Shown here: positions 37,786 to 46,634 of the stretch, piece by piece
Layout of the letters: every line of letters begins with the position of its first letter
Numbering within the stretch: the stretch's first letter is position 1
NCBI GenBank assembly: GCA_902619315.1
Contig: CACNDW010000001.1
Span: forward strand, 123,449-187,448
Reading direction: 5' to 3'
Length of the DNA stretch: 64,000 nt
DNA from: an uncultured Bacteroidota bacterium
GTDB taxonomy: Bacteria > Bacteroidota > Bacteroidia > Flavobacteriales > Flavobacteriaceae
Position numbers and translations under genes: made by a program
The notes under the pieces: generated by a model
Seen by the model: only the letters and a program-made list of their open reading frames with translations
Databases searched by the model: none
Told to the model about the DNA's origin: nothing

Positions 37786-38037
37786 AAATCCAGTAATAAT
37801 AAGGCTTAACGAACAATTATTGCTTTTTAATTTAATCCTAGTTGGTGAAAATTACAATTAAAATTACAATATGACTAAAAGTACGTTCGTTTCAATGACC
37901 TTATACTGAAGGCTCAAAATTAAGCTTTTTTCTAAAATATGCTAAAACAATAAAATATCATTTAGGGACAAATATGTGGAAGGGGTTCCACCAAAATGTG
38001 AGTTAGATAAATCACTTTTTAACTTACATTTGTGACA
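37786..38037. other. intergenic region between tRNA-Met and a lipoprotein gene
   Basis: About 250 bp, AT-rich. A small hairpin TGGAA-GGGG-TTCCA lies near 37977-37990; otherwise only the presumed promoters. Confidence 0.3.
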
Positions 38038-38379
38038 ATGAAAAAAATAATTCTACTATTACTATTTGTTACATCTTGTTCAACCTTCAAATCAGGACTT
38101 ACAATTCCAGCAAATGAAACTTTTATTTTAGGGGAAAGTAATTCAAAAAACTATTCAGCTGAATTGGTGAATACATCAAATTATGAAGTAAAAATAAGAG
38201 GTGAAAAAAAACAAAATGGGGAGTATACTCAAGGATTTGGGCTAGCACCAAAAGGTAAAGTAACTGTTTATGTTTCTTCTAATGAAATAATAAAGTTTAT
38301 AAATAACAATAATCTTCCAGTGAAAGTAAATGTAAAGATGAGTAAAGAAGTATATGGAATGAGATATATAAAAAACTAA
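38038..38379 (+). CDS. small lipoprotein, unknown
   Basis: 113 residues from the ATG at 38038 (a GTG two codons earlier is less likely). The lipobox is LLLFVTSC. The remaining sequence is beta-rich (ETFILGESNSKNYSAELVNT, FGLAPKGKVTVYVSSNEIIK) and looks like a compact beta-sandwich. No family recognised. Confidence 0.7.
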   Translation: MKKIILLLLFVTSCSTFKSGLTIPANETFILGESNSKNYSAELVNTSNYEVKIRGEKKQNGEYTQGFGLAPKGKVTVYVSSNEIIKFINNNNLPVKVNVKMSKEVYGMRYIKN

Positions 38380-38491
38380 ATTTAAAATTGATAGTAGTAA
38401 TTATTTTCAAATCTCCATTTTCTAAACCAATTCTATATTCATAATCTTTATGATATTGAGTTTTGGGACGGTATTTAAAAATGATTATAGC

Positions 38492-39778
38492 CTATGAATT
38501 AATGGCTATTTTTTCTGCTTTATTTTCCCCAGTTTGAATTGTTATCCTATTCTTTAGGTCTTGGAAGGGTTGTTCGATAAAAATGTACATAATTATTGCT
38601 CCAAATATTATTGCTATTATTGAAATCAGGGTGTTAAAAATAATTATTTGAAGTCCAGTTAGGGAGTCTCCATAGCTGTCTATAAATTTTGGAAAAAACC
38701 ATATCATGAACATTTCGTGAAATAGGTAAGCTGAATAAGAGACTTGTGCTATTGGAAAAAAAATCTTAGAAGATAAAAAACTATTTATTGGCTTAACGTA
38801 TATTGATTTCATGTAAAGGCAACAGAGAACAATATATGTCACACAAAAAGCGAAAACCTCTCTATGAATTATTTCATAAAATCTTGGTATATCTTCACTA
38901 AAGTTGTCAAAAATTGATGAATTAAGCTTTGTCCATTGACCAAGCGAAATACTTGAAATTAATACAAAAAATATTAGGCATAATAGAAAAATTAGGTTTG
39001 ACATTTTATTTTTTGTTCTAAAAAAAATTTTAATCTTATCTAATTTATAAACATTTAAATATGCTCCCATTAAACCAATTAATAGTGCACCATATCTCAA
39101 ATGAGTAAGCATGTAATACTCCCAAAACCAATCCATCCAATTTTCGTCAAGAAAAACTGAGTCGAAGGGGACCACAAAATCATAAATATTAAATAGATAA
39201 TGATAGCTGAGACTAATTGTTATTAATAAAAGAAATATAAAAGGATAAAATTTATTTTTAAAAAGTGGAAATAAAAATGCGATTAAAAAAGGAGCAATTA
39301 AATAAAATTGTTCTTCAATGGCCAATGACCAAGTCCAACCCATATATGATTCTCTGATATAATTATTTATGTAGAGTATATTACTCCATGCCATTCTCCA
39401 ATTTCCGGGGGGGGTGCCGTGTAAAAAATATATCCCTATTATCATACTAAAAATGTAAACAGGCATTAGTCTTAAAAATCTCCTTGTATAGAATTTCTTG
39501 AAGTCAATTTTATTATTTTTTTTGAGTTCTTTGAAAAGAATTGTTCCTATTAAAAATCCACTAATAACAAAAAATAAGTCAACTCCTAAATCACCCTTAG
39601 AAATCCAAATTAAAAAAGGATTATCTAAAACTTTATCACCAATTGGTTTGAAAAAATTATATTGAAATAGCCAAGCATGGAATATTATAACCCATAGGAC
39701 CGCGATTGCCCTAATTCCATCAACTGGTTTGTAATTATTTGCAGGCCTTAGATATAGCCTATTAAAATATTCTTTCAT
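38492..39778 (-). CDS. acyltransferase family 3 (OafA-like) membrane protein
   Basis: 428 residues with about ten membrane helices. Markers are GIRAIAVLWVIIFHAWLF with the catalytic-type His, GDLGVDLFFVISGFLIGTIL, RRFLRLMPVYIFSMIIG and WSLAIEEQFYLIAPFL. The family transfers acetyl or other acyl groups to sugars of O-antigen, peptidoglycan or exopolysaccharide. It stands alone in the island, downstream of integrase remnant 8 on the same strand, so it is probably an acquired surface-modification gene. Confidence 0.9.
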   Translation of the reverse strand: MKEYFNRLYLRPANNYKPVDGIRAIAVLWVIIFHAWLFQYNFFKPIGDKVLDNPFLIWISKGDLGVDLFFVISGFLIGTILFKELKKNNKIDFKKFYTRRFLRLMPVYIFSMIIGIYFLHGTPPGNWRMAWSNILYINNYIRESYMGWTWSLAIEEQFYLIAPFLIAFLFPLFKNKFYPFIFLLLITISLSYHYLFNIYDFVVPFDSVFLDENWMDWFWEYYMLTHLRYGALLIGLMGAYLNVYKLDKIKIFFRTKNKMSNLIFLLCLIFFVLISSISLGQWTKLNSSIFDNFSEDIPRFYEIIHREVFAFCVTYIVLCCLYMKSIYVKPINSFLSSKIFFPIAQVSYSAYLFHEMFMIWFFPKFIDSYGDSLTGLQIIIFNTLISIIAIIFGAIIMYIFIEQPFQDLKNRITIQTGENKAEKIAINS

Positions 39779-40053
39779 TAAATTATATTATGGTTACTTC
39801 TAAATTAAAAGTAAATTGAAGTAATTAAAATTAACTTTGTAGTTATTTTAAAATAATTATTTAATTTCTAAAAAATCATTGGGTATTTATCAAAAAATAA
39901 AAATACAATACATTAAAATCGTAATATCTCAAAAATTAACATTTTCAAATAATTAGTCTTTTTAGATAATTATTTTGAGTCTATTTATGGTTTTAAGGTT
40001 CCCATTGAAGACAGTTTTTTGATAAATGTGATTTTTTAAGAAATAAAATAATA
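39779..40053. other. AT-rich intergenic region
   Basis: About 275 bp of very AT-rich DNA upstream of the acyltransferase gene. No gene or strong structure seen. Confidence 0.3.
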
Positions 40054-40127
40054 CTAAATAAGAGTCATATTCTCATCTTTAAGTTTTGGTAATTCAACCC
40101 CCTTTTGTAGGTTTTGTTATTTTAGTT
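40054..40127 (-). pseudogene. integrase 3' remnant, copy 8 (minus strand)
   Basis: Minus strand reads QNLQKGVELPKLKDENMTLI then TAG. This joins the KLQKAMG and EVPELNEEDMPKI parts of copy 1 with the catalytic GHSS...LTYLRGL stretch deleted. Bases 40099-40126 are an exact inverted match to 34041-34068 in copy 5. Confidence 0.55.
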
Positions 40128-40604
40128 TTATCGAACAAAGCCATTAAATTTACCATTATCATTTCTCCAAAAAATATTAGAATCCACTATATCTCCAAAC
40201 AAACCATCTCCAACTATATCTAAATCTCCATCATTATCTCTATCAAAAATATGTAGCCATTTTAACCAAGTATGTTGTTCTTGGGTTCCAAAATATGTGG
40301 TTTCAGTAAAAAAATTTTCAGTTATTTCACTAAAATCTGCAAAAGTAAATTTGTACAGATTAATAGAGTATCCATTGTATGCGTTAGTATTTAAAACTAA
40401 AATATCTTTTATACCATCATTATCAAAATCAAAAAAATCAATATCATGAGGAGTTAGTTCTTTTTCTTGAATGTTTATACCTTTAGAATAATCAAAAATT
40501 CCATTATCATTTTTTATTACAATCAATCTTTGACCTCCCCCTAAGAATAAATCTAATTGACCGTCATTATCGATATCACAAAGGAAACCCTGAAATAAAT
40601 ATTG
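40128..40604 (-). pseudogene. truncated VCBS/FG-GAP repeat protein gene
   Basis: The frame has VCBS-type calcium-binding repeats (DIDNDGQLDLFLGG, FFDFDNDGIKDILVLNTN, FDRDNDGDLDIVGDGLF) but no ATG. It stays open right up to, and into, the 3' end of tRNA-Ala. So the 5' part of this gene was lost at the tRNA boundary, as expected if an element entered at the tRNA. The in-frame TTG at 40526 is not a convincing start, because repeat sequence continues upstream of it. Confidence 0.65.
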
Positions 40605-40678
40605 TGGAGAAGAGCGGACTCGAACCGCCGACCTCTTGACTGCCAGTCAAGCGCTCTAGCCAACTGAGCTACATCCCC
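40605..40678 (-). tRNA. tRNA-Ala (GGC anticodon)
   Basis: 5' GGGGATG, D-arm AGCTCAGTTGG, anticodon stem-loop CTTGA-CTGGCAG-TCAAG with anticodon GGC, and T-arm GGCGG-TTCGAGT-CCGCT. The acceptor 3' strand is CTTCTCC, which keeps the G3:U70 pair that marks tRNA-Ala but leaves a U:U mismatch at pair 6-67. The 3' end runs straight into the open frame of the truncated VCBS gene, so the last bases may have been rewritten by an insertion. Confidence 0.85.
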
Positions 40679-41193
40679 AAATTATAACTAATTGATTTAA
40701 AGTAATTTATAAAAATCAAATTGTTTTTACAGTAATTTACAACCATTACAAATCTATAAAAATTGGCCTATTTAGTTTAGTTTTGACAGCTAATTTACAG
40801 TAAAATAATAGGGGTATGGTTTTAATATTTCGTTTTTCCACGAGGGTTTAGGAGTTTCAATATATATGTAACCCAATGAAAAATGACACTTTAAAAGGAA
40901 TTTATATTTTTAACAATGTTGGTACAATTAATAATCTTGTTATTGCCCTTTAATTAAGGGATTAGATTTATATAATTCGAGAAGATTCCTAGTGAAAGAA
41001 AAGTTCATAACAGATGCTATCTCAAACCCTAAACAATATAATTTTATAAAGAATTTAAAAATCATAATAAGTTCCTAGTCTTTTGTAAATAATTTTTCAA
41101 TTTTTTTAGATTTTACATAAAAATTAATTCTTCACAAACTCGTTTTACATCTAAACATGGCTTATGATCTAGTTTTGATCTACAATCCATAAT
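40679..41193. other. intergenic region upstream of the TonB-dependent receptor
   Basis: 515 bp, very AT-rich, no ORF with coding character. It must carry the promoter of the receptor gene at 41194. No tRNA, hairpin or repeat convincing enough to call. Confidence 0.35.
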
Positions 41194-43584
41194 ATGAATG
41201 TCAAATTTTTTAAAAATATGTTCTGCTTTTTCTGCATCTTTTTATGTCAAGAAATTGTTAGATCGCAGGTAAATTCTATTTCAGGCAATTTAATTGATAG
41301 TAGTGGAACTCCATTGGCATTTATAAATGCCTTATTATATGATTCAAATGGAAATTATACCGGGGCTGGTTCACTATCAGAAACCAACGGTTATTTTACG
41401 ATTAAAAATATTCAGGATGGAAGTTATACTATTAAGTTGTCAGCTTTGGGATTCAAAGAAAAAACTATAGAGAATATCATTATTTCAGCTTCAAATTTAA
41501 AAATCGAGCTTGGAGAAGTCATTATGTTTGAGTCATCATATCAACTCGAGTCGGTTGATCTAATTGCAAATAAATCTATACTAGAGCGTAAGATTGACAG
41601 AACAGTTCTCAATGTATCAAATATAATTTCAGCCTCTGGAGGTAATGTGATAGATGTATTGGAACAAACCCCTGGTATCTCTATTGACAGAGAAAATCTA
41701 ACTATTTCGATTCTGGGAAAAAATGGTGTCAATTTAATGATCAATGGAAGAATGAACTACCTGCCTAGTGATGCCATTGGTCCTTTTATAGCAGGATTAA
41801 ACGCAGATAACATTGATAAAATTGAATTAATTACAACACCCCCAGCAAATTTTGATGCTCAGGGAAATGCTGGCTTTATTAATTTAATATTAAAGAAAGG
41901 AATAGACGATGGATTTAATCTAAATGGAAATCTTTCATATGGCAATGGTAGGGGTCAAAATGGTTTAGGTAATCTAAATTATAATTTGGTAAATGACGGA
42001 TTTAAGATCAATACTAACTACTCTATAAATCTATCTGAAAGAAACGTTATGTTGTCGATTTATAGAAAATTTAATTCACTGCAAAACAATGATGAGTCTC
42101 GAGTTATTAGAAACAGAAATTCAAGTGTTAGTGTCAATAATTTCAATTTTTCCTTAGATTATGCCTTAAATAATAAAATTAATTTTGGCACAAACATTTC
42201 ACTGTTTCAGAGGTTTTTCTGGGTGAATAGTTTCTCTGAAAACATCTTCAATGATCAAATTAGAAATCCTGACCTCACAAAGCGAAATGGATATGACAGA
42301 AGGCAAAGTATTCAGTTGAATTCATATTTAAACTTAAAGTACGAAAAACTAGATGTAATATTAAACTCTGAATTTTTGAAATATAATTTTAGACAGCCAG
42401 CTATTTATGAGAATAGTTTAAATTATGGTTTCCAAATTCCCAAAAACCAAATTATTGATACTAGAAAAGAAACACCCTCAGATGTTTTTTTTACTAGTGT
42501 TGACTTTAAATCAAAATTAAAAGATAAAATTATTTTAGATTATGGATTTAAAATAATCGGCTCTCGTTTTGAAAATGATCAAAAAGTTATAAAAGATAAT
42601 GTTGAGGATTTAAAATTTTCTGGAATCTCAAAACTTGATGAGACCGTAATGTCTTCTTATTTTTCTTTTGAAAGTAACCTTTCTGATGTGCTTGATCTAA
42701 AAACTGGTCTTAGATATGAGCATACTGATTCAAATGTAAGTAATTTAGTTTCCGCTCTTGTTGACAGAAATTATGGTAATTTTTTTCCAAATATTTTTCT
42801 GAGCCTAAAAATAAATGATGTCAACAGTATCAATGTAAATTTCACCAAAAGAATTAATAGACCATCCTTTGAAAATTTAGCACCATTTTTTATTTATATT
42901 GATGAAAATTCAGCTATTACCGGCGATCCCACACTTCAACCCTCAATTAGTAATAATTATCAAGCAGAATACAGATTCAAGTCTATCTTTTTTCAATTAA
43001 GCTACAACATAACCTATGACTATATTGCCCAATTTCAGCCCACCTATAATGAAACTGAAAACCTTCAGTTAATGAAGCCATTGAATATTGATAATAGAAA
43101 TCTATTCAATGCTCAACTTAGTTTTCCGCTTAATTTAAATTCCTGGTGGTCTTTAAGACCAGATTTCATATACAATTATGAGGAGATTGCTGATAATACT
43201 GACAAGGATTATTTTTCAATGAGTCAAAATAACTATAGAATTACTGTAACTCAGCAGTTTAAATTAAATCAAAAAAGTCAAATTGAAATTTTTTCATATT
43301 ATGTGGGAAAAGGAATGCAAGGTAGAAGAATAATAAATCCAACAGGATCTTTAAATATTGCGTTTAAAACAAATGCCATAAAAAATTGGACTATTACGCT
43401 AAACGCTAGAAATATTTTTGATTCTATGGGAAATATTTGGTCTACTAAAACAGAAAATCTATTTTACAGGGCAGACTTTAATTGGGCTTTCACTGGAGTT
43501 AATTTAAGTGCCGCTTTCAATTTTGGTAAATCAGATCTCAAAGCGTTGAAAACTAAAAAAAGTCAAATATTAGACCGGTTCTAG
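41194..43584 (+). CDS. TonB-dependent receptor, outer-membrane beta-barrel family
   Basis: 796 residues. A signal peptide (MFCFFCIFLCQEIVRSQ) is followed by a carboxypeptidase-regulatory-like domain (SISGNLIDSSGTPLAFINAL ... GYFTIKNIQDGSYTIKLSAL), a plug-like segment (GNVIDVLEQTPGISIDRENL, INGRMNYLPSDAIGPFIAGL, IELITTPPANFDAQGNAGFI) and a barrel of the OMP_b-brl_3 type. It is an outer-membrane uptake protein with unknown substrate, distinct from the SusC type, and no SusD partner follows. It is flanked by tRNA-Ala (515 bp upstream) and a broken tRNA just after its stop, so it may have inserted between two tRNA genes. Confidence 0.88.
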   Translation: MNVKFFKNMFCFFCIFLCQEIVRSQVNSISGNLIDSSGTPLAFINALLYDSNGNYTGAGSLSETNGYFTIKNIQDGSYTIKLSALGFKEKTIENIIISASNLKIELGEVIMFESSYQLESVDLIANKSILERKIDRTVLNVSNIISASGGNVIDVLEQTPGISIDRENLTISILGKNGVNLMINGRMNYLPSDAIGPFIAGLNADNIDKIELITTPPANFDAQGNAGFINLILKKGIDDGFNLNGNLSYGNGRGQNGLGNLNYNLVNDGFKINTNYSINLSERNVMLSIYRKFNSLQNNDESRVIRNRNSSVSVNNFNFSLDYALNNKINFGTNISLFQRFFWVNSFSENIFNDQIRNPDLTKRNGYDRRQSIQLNSYLNLKYEKLDVILNSEFLKYNFRQPAIYENSLNYGFQIPKNQIIDTRKETPSDVFFTSVDFKSKLKDKIILDYGFKIIGSRFENDQKVIKDNVEDLKFSGISKLDETVMSSYFSFESNLSDVLDLKTGLRYEHTDSNVSNLVSALVDRNYGNFFPNIFLSLKINDVNSINVNFTKRINRPSFENLAPFFIYIDENSAITGDPTLQPSISNNYQAEYRFKSIFFQLSYNITYDYIAQFQPTYNETENLQLMKPLNIDNRNLFNAQLSFPLNLNSWWSLRPDFIYNYEEIADNTDKDYFSMSQNNYRITVTQQFKLNQKSQIEIFSYYVGKGMQGRRIINPTGSLNIAFKTNAIKNWTITLNARNIFDSMGNIWSTKTENLFYRADFNWAFTGVNLSAAFNFGKSDLKALKTKKSQILDRF

Positions 43585-43616
43585 CACCTAATTTTAGATC
43601 GAAAACACATTTTTCT

Positions 43617-43667
43617 AGGACCCTCAGATTAACAGTCAAGCGCTCTAGCCAGCTGAGCTACATCCCC
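43617..43667 (-). pseudogene. truncated mosaic tRNA (5' half, GTT anticodon loop)
   Basis: The minus strand begins GGGGATGTAGCTCAGCTGGC and continues TAGAGCGCTTGACTG, one mismatch from tRNA-Ala at 40678 over 35 bases. It then changes to an Asn-like loop with GTT and a 3' arm TCTGAGGGTCC, and breaks off where the T-arm should start. The anticodon stem is partly mispaired. It cannot fold as a full tRNA. Confidence 0.65.
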
Positions 43668-43757
43668 ATTTTGGTATAGATATAAAAATACAATAAAGCG
43701 CCAAATTTAAAAACCCTCTTTCAAACATTCATTTAAAATTGTATTATATTTAATTTG

Positions 43758-44417
43758 ATGTCCACATTAAAGTTCAAATTATTTTGGCTTTTATTTCATA
43801 TGTTTTCGATGGGTTTGGCTCAAGGCGATTCCAATCTTCTTTTGCAATACAATCGTGGGCCCGATCTGGACGCTTTTTACCGGAAATGGAATTTTGATCT
43901 ACACACTCATTTGGTTTATGGAAACATGAGGGAAGATTATACCTTTCGAAAAATCAGTTTTTCTGCTGGAATTTACATTCAATACAAATTTTCAAAAACC
44001 TTGGCTCTCAATTCAGGGGTAGACTATTTTAATCTGAGTTACCAATACAACCTTGCTGAAAATCAATCATTCGATCAATTGACCTACATTAGCTTTCCCC
44101 TCACTCTAAGGGTGTTTCCATCTAGAAAACTACATTTTGAAATGGGCTTACTTTACAACAAAATACATAGCGCTCAAAATACACAGATTGTTGACCTAAA
44201 GAATCTAAGCAATGAATACTCCTCAGAGCTCTTCAAAAATAATTTTGGTTGGCTTTTTGCCAGTCAATACAATATTTGGAAGAGATTTGATGTCTCCCTT
44301 CAATACCGTTTTCTAAAGAAAGAAACTGATCCGCTGAGGGATCAAAAAAATAATTTTGATGCCATTCTATTTGGGATTCACTTTTTTGTACTCAATCCAA
44401 AAATAAAACCACTGTAA
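43758..44417 (+). CDS. outer-membrane beta-barrel protein, unknown
   Basis: 219 residues from the second of two adjacent ATGs. A signal peptide ends near GLAQ. The rest alternates aromatic and polar strands (KISFSAGIYIQYKFSKTLAL, LHFEMGLLYNKIHSAQ, RFDVSLQYRFLKKETDPLRD) as in small porin-like barrels of 8-10 strands. No specific family is recognised. It is the first gene of the core-genome stretch right of the island. Confidence 0.65.
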   Translation: MSTLKFKLFWLLFHMFSMGLAQGDSNLLLQYNRGPDLDAFYRKWNFDLHTHLVYGNMREDYTFRKISFSAGIYIQYKFSKTLALNSGVDYFNLSYQYNLAENQSFDQLTYISFPLTLRVFPSRKLHFEMGLLYNKIHSAQNTQIVDLKNLSNEYSSELFKNNFGWLFASQYNIWKRFDVSLQYRFLKKETDPLRDQKNNFDAILFGIHFFVLNPKIKPL

Positions 44418-44424
44418 AAGACCA

Positions 44425-45327
44425 CTAAAAAAATCTAGCAACAGATACGTTTAGATAGTAATGTCGTTTAGCAAGCTGACGCTCGTTGTCTCTAGAAATG
44501 CTATTCAAAAGGGTGAGTAACCTCCATCTTTTACCATAAAATGCAAAGCCCGCCTCTAAGCTATTTTTATAAGGAATATTGGTCAAGACAAAAGGAGCCT
44601 TGTCATCAAATAATCCGCCAGAAACCATGTAATCATGATAGCGATACTCAAGTCGCGTTCCAAAATAAATACCATATCCTTTAGTTTGCATCTCTAAAGG
44701 ATTCCCTAGAAACGCCAACGCATCAGAAGTCCCAAATAAAGTTCCAACACGCACTCCAGCTGCGATACGTTGTGACCCTAAATTTCCAAATAACTCATAT
44801 ATCAAAGCCAATCTCTTATACAATTGTAATCGTTTTCTTAGCATTAAATTAATGTTGAAATGAAATCTTTGGGGCAATGGCTTCAACCAGGCCACATCTG
44901 GCAAACCCAAAATCTTATCGTGATAAAAGTTTTGAAAATATGGTGCTAGTGAAGCCCTACCGGTCATACCTATCTTTAAGGATACTCCCCATGCCGAAAA
45001 GTGATTATTGTAATGTTCAAATGCCCTTTCCAAAAACAACCATCCCCCATAGGGATAATCCAATTTATCTATATCAAATGTATATCGGTTAGAGGGGGTA
45101 TAAATTTCCTGACCCAAAGTCCAGTGCACGTATCTTTTATAAGATATACCCTCTTGATCTGTTAAACTTTTTAACCTTCCAGTACTTATAAAAACTCCAC
45201 TGGAATAGTAACGATCCCTACCAAAATAAAGATCATTGTCAACACTCAAGTTCACATAGTGCTGAGAATACGCACCTCCCCACCATAGAACCCAGAATAT
45301 AAATAAAGTCGAAAGGGCAGATTTCAT
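44425..45327 (-). CDS. LpxR-like (DUF2219) outer-membrane lipid A deacylase family protein
   Basis: The start at 45327 gives a clean signal peptide (MKSALSTLFIFWVLWWGGAY, cut after SQ); an ATG at 45357 or 45354 is possible. NLSVDNDLYFGRDRYYSSGV carries the N-x-x-x-DND and Y-x-x-G pattern of LpxR. GYGIYFGTRLEYRYHDYMVS and FVLTNIPYKNSLEAGFAFYG are barrel strands typical of the family. LpxR removes 3'-acyl chains from lipid A at the outer membrane. In Bacteroidetes the family is common and its substrate is mostly unproven. Confidence 0.8.
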   Translation of the reverse strand: MKSALSTLFIFWVLWWGGAYSQHYVNLSVDNDLYFGRDRYYSSGVFISTGRLKSLTDQEGISYKRYVHWTLGQEIYTPSNRYTFDIDKLDYPYGGWLFLERAFEHYNNHFSAWGVSLKIGMTGRASLAPYFQNFYHDKILGLPDVAWLKPLPQRFHFNINLMLRKRLQLYKRLALIYELFGNLGSQRIAAGVRVGTLFGTSDALAFLGNPLEMQTKGYGIYFGTRLEYRYHDYMVSGGLFDDKAPFVLTNIPYKNSLEAGFAFYGKRWRLLTLLNSISRDNERQLAKRHYYLNVSVARFF

Positions 45328-45439
45328 AGGTAAAATATGGTGGAATTTAACCATCATTTTTGGAATTCGTCTTCAAAAATGATTTCAATTTAACCTGAGG
45401 TACGACAAAACAAAATAGATTGGCTATTTTTGAAGTTCA

Positions 45440-46192
45440 ATGGATGGAAATGTTCAATTAGAAAAAAACAAAAAGATCGGGAGGATCAAGTTTTTCCATC
45501 CCAAAGGGAACAGCCTGCCCTCTAACTTAATGGATGAACTAGTTCAGGCTTTTGAAAAGAGCGAAAAAGACCCCGATATTAGAGTGATAGTTTTGGAGAG
45601 TAAGGGTAATTCCTTTTGTGCCGGCGCCTCACTCAAAGAATTAAAAAAGCTAAAAAATATAGACGAAACAACATCCTTTTTTATGGGATTTGCCGATTTA
45701 CTAAACACGATCCGAAAAATGTCAAAATTTGTCTTGGCCAAAGTCCACGGAAAAGTCGTAGGCGGTGGTGTCGGATTGGTTGCAGTTTGCGACTATGCAT
45801 TTGCTACAAATGCAGCCCTAATCAAACTCTCAGAACTTTCGATTGGTCTAGGTCCCTATGTAATCGAACCAGCTGTCAGCCGTAAGATAGGTACCACCGC
45901 CTTCACTCAATTGTCTTTGGATAGTGCCGAATGGAAAAGTGCCCGATGGGGACTAGAAAATGGACTTTATGCAAAATGTGTGACTGATAAAAAAGCTTTG
46001 GATCAAATTGTAATTAATAATGCTGAGAGACTATCCAACTATGACCAGCAATCTTTAAGACATTTGCGAAAACTTCATTGGAAGGATACAAATAACTGGG
46101 AAAGTCTTTTGCCCAAAAATGCTAAAATTACCGCTAAATTAGCCTTGTCAGACTTTACTCAAAATAAAATTAAATTACTCTTAAATGAATAA
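45440..46192 (+). CDS. enoyl-CoA hydratase/isomerase family protein
   Basis: 250 residues of crotonase fold: SKGNSFCAGASLKELKKLKN is the first oxyanion-hole signature, and KVHGKVVGGGVGLVAVCDYA with SIGLGPYVIEPAVSRKIG form the second. It is likely a hydratase acting on acyl-CoA in leucine or fatty-acid breakdown; methylglutaconyl-CoA hydratase is a common annotation for such flavobacterial genes. Its 3' end overlaps the next gene by 8 bp. Confidence 0.88.
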   Translation: MDGNVQLEKNKKIGRIKFFHPKGNSLPSNLMDELVQAFEKSEKDPDIRVIVLESKGNSFCAGASLKELKKLKNIDETTSFFMGFADLLNTIRKMSKFVLAKVHGKVVGGGVGLVAVCDYAFATNAALIKLSELSIGLGPYVIEPAVSRKIGTTAFTQLSLDSAEWKSARWGLENGLYAKCVTDKKALDQIVINNAERLSNYDQQSLRHLRKLHWKDTNNWESLLPKNAKITAKLALSDFTQNKIKLLLNE

Positions 46193-46634
46193 GAAAGTTC
46201 GCGTTACTAAACAATTTAAATTTGAAACTGGACATGCAATATATGGATATGATGGGCTCTGTAAAAATGTTCATGGCCATAGTTTTAAATTGGACGTAAC
46301 CATTATAGGTCAACCCATTATTGACCCAGATCATGTCAAGAATGGAATGGTCATTGATTTTGGAGACCTCAAAACCATTATAAATAAGGAAATTGTTCAG
46401 CCTTTTGACCATGCAACTGTCCTCAACGTGAAATCCCCTCATAAAGAAATCGCTGATGAAATGGAAAGCCGGGGTCACAAAATTCTTAGAGTTAGCTACC
46501 AGCCCACCTGTGAAATGATGATCATTGACTTCGCATCAAAACTTAAAGCCAAGCTCCCTAATCATCTAAAATTGTATTCGTTAAAACTTCAAGAAACTGA
46601 GACTGCTTTTGCGGAATGGTATGCCGATGACTAA
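46185..46634 (+). CDS. queD: 6-carboxytetrahydropterin synthase / 6-pyruvoyl-tetrahydropterin synthase-like
   Basis: 149 residues. FETGHAIYGYDGLCKNVHGH contains the zinc-binding histidines and the catalytic-type cysteine (C-x3-HGH). DFGDLKTIINKE, FDHATVLN and the C-terminal KLQETETAFAEWY complete the PTPS fold. In bacteria it makes the first queuosine precursor from dihydroneopterin triphosphate. It overlaps the enoyl-CoA hydratase gene by 8 bp, so they share a transcript. It converges with the PBP1A gene, the ends overlapping by four bases. Confidence 0.88.
   Translation: MNKKVRVTKQFKFETGHAIYGYDGLCKNVHGHSFKLDVTIIGQPIIDPDHVKNGMVIDFGDLKTIINKEIVQPFDHATVLNVKSPHKEIADEMESRGHKILRVSYQPTCEMMIIDFASKLKAKLPNHLKLYSLKLQETETAFAEWYADD

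Noticed and set aside
37977..37990. Hairpin TGGAA-GGGG-TTCCA as a terminator or riboswitch part
   Set aside because: Only five base pairs, no T-run and no conserved aptamer context; not enough to call.
40128..40526. A complete 132-residue VCBS protein starting at TTG 40526
   Set aside because: VCBS-type sequence continues upstream of the TTG to the tRNA, so the gene is 5'-truncated rather than complete.
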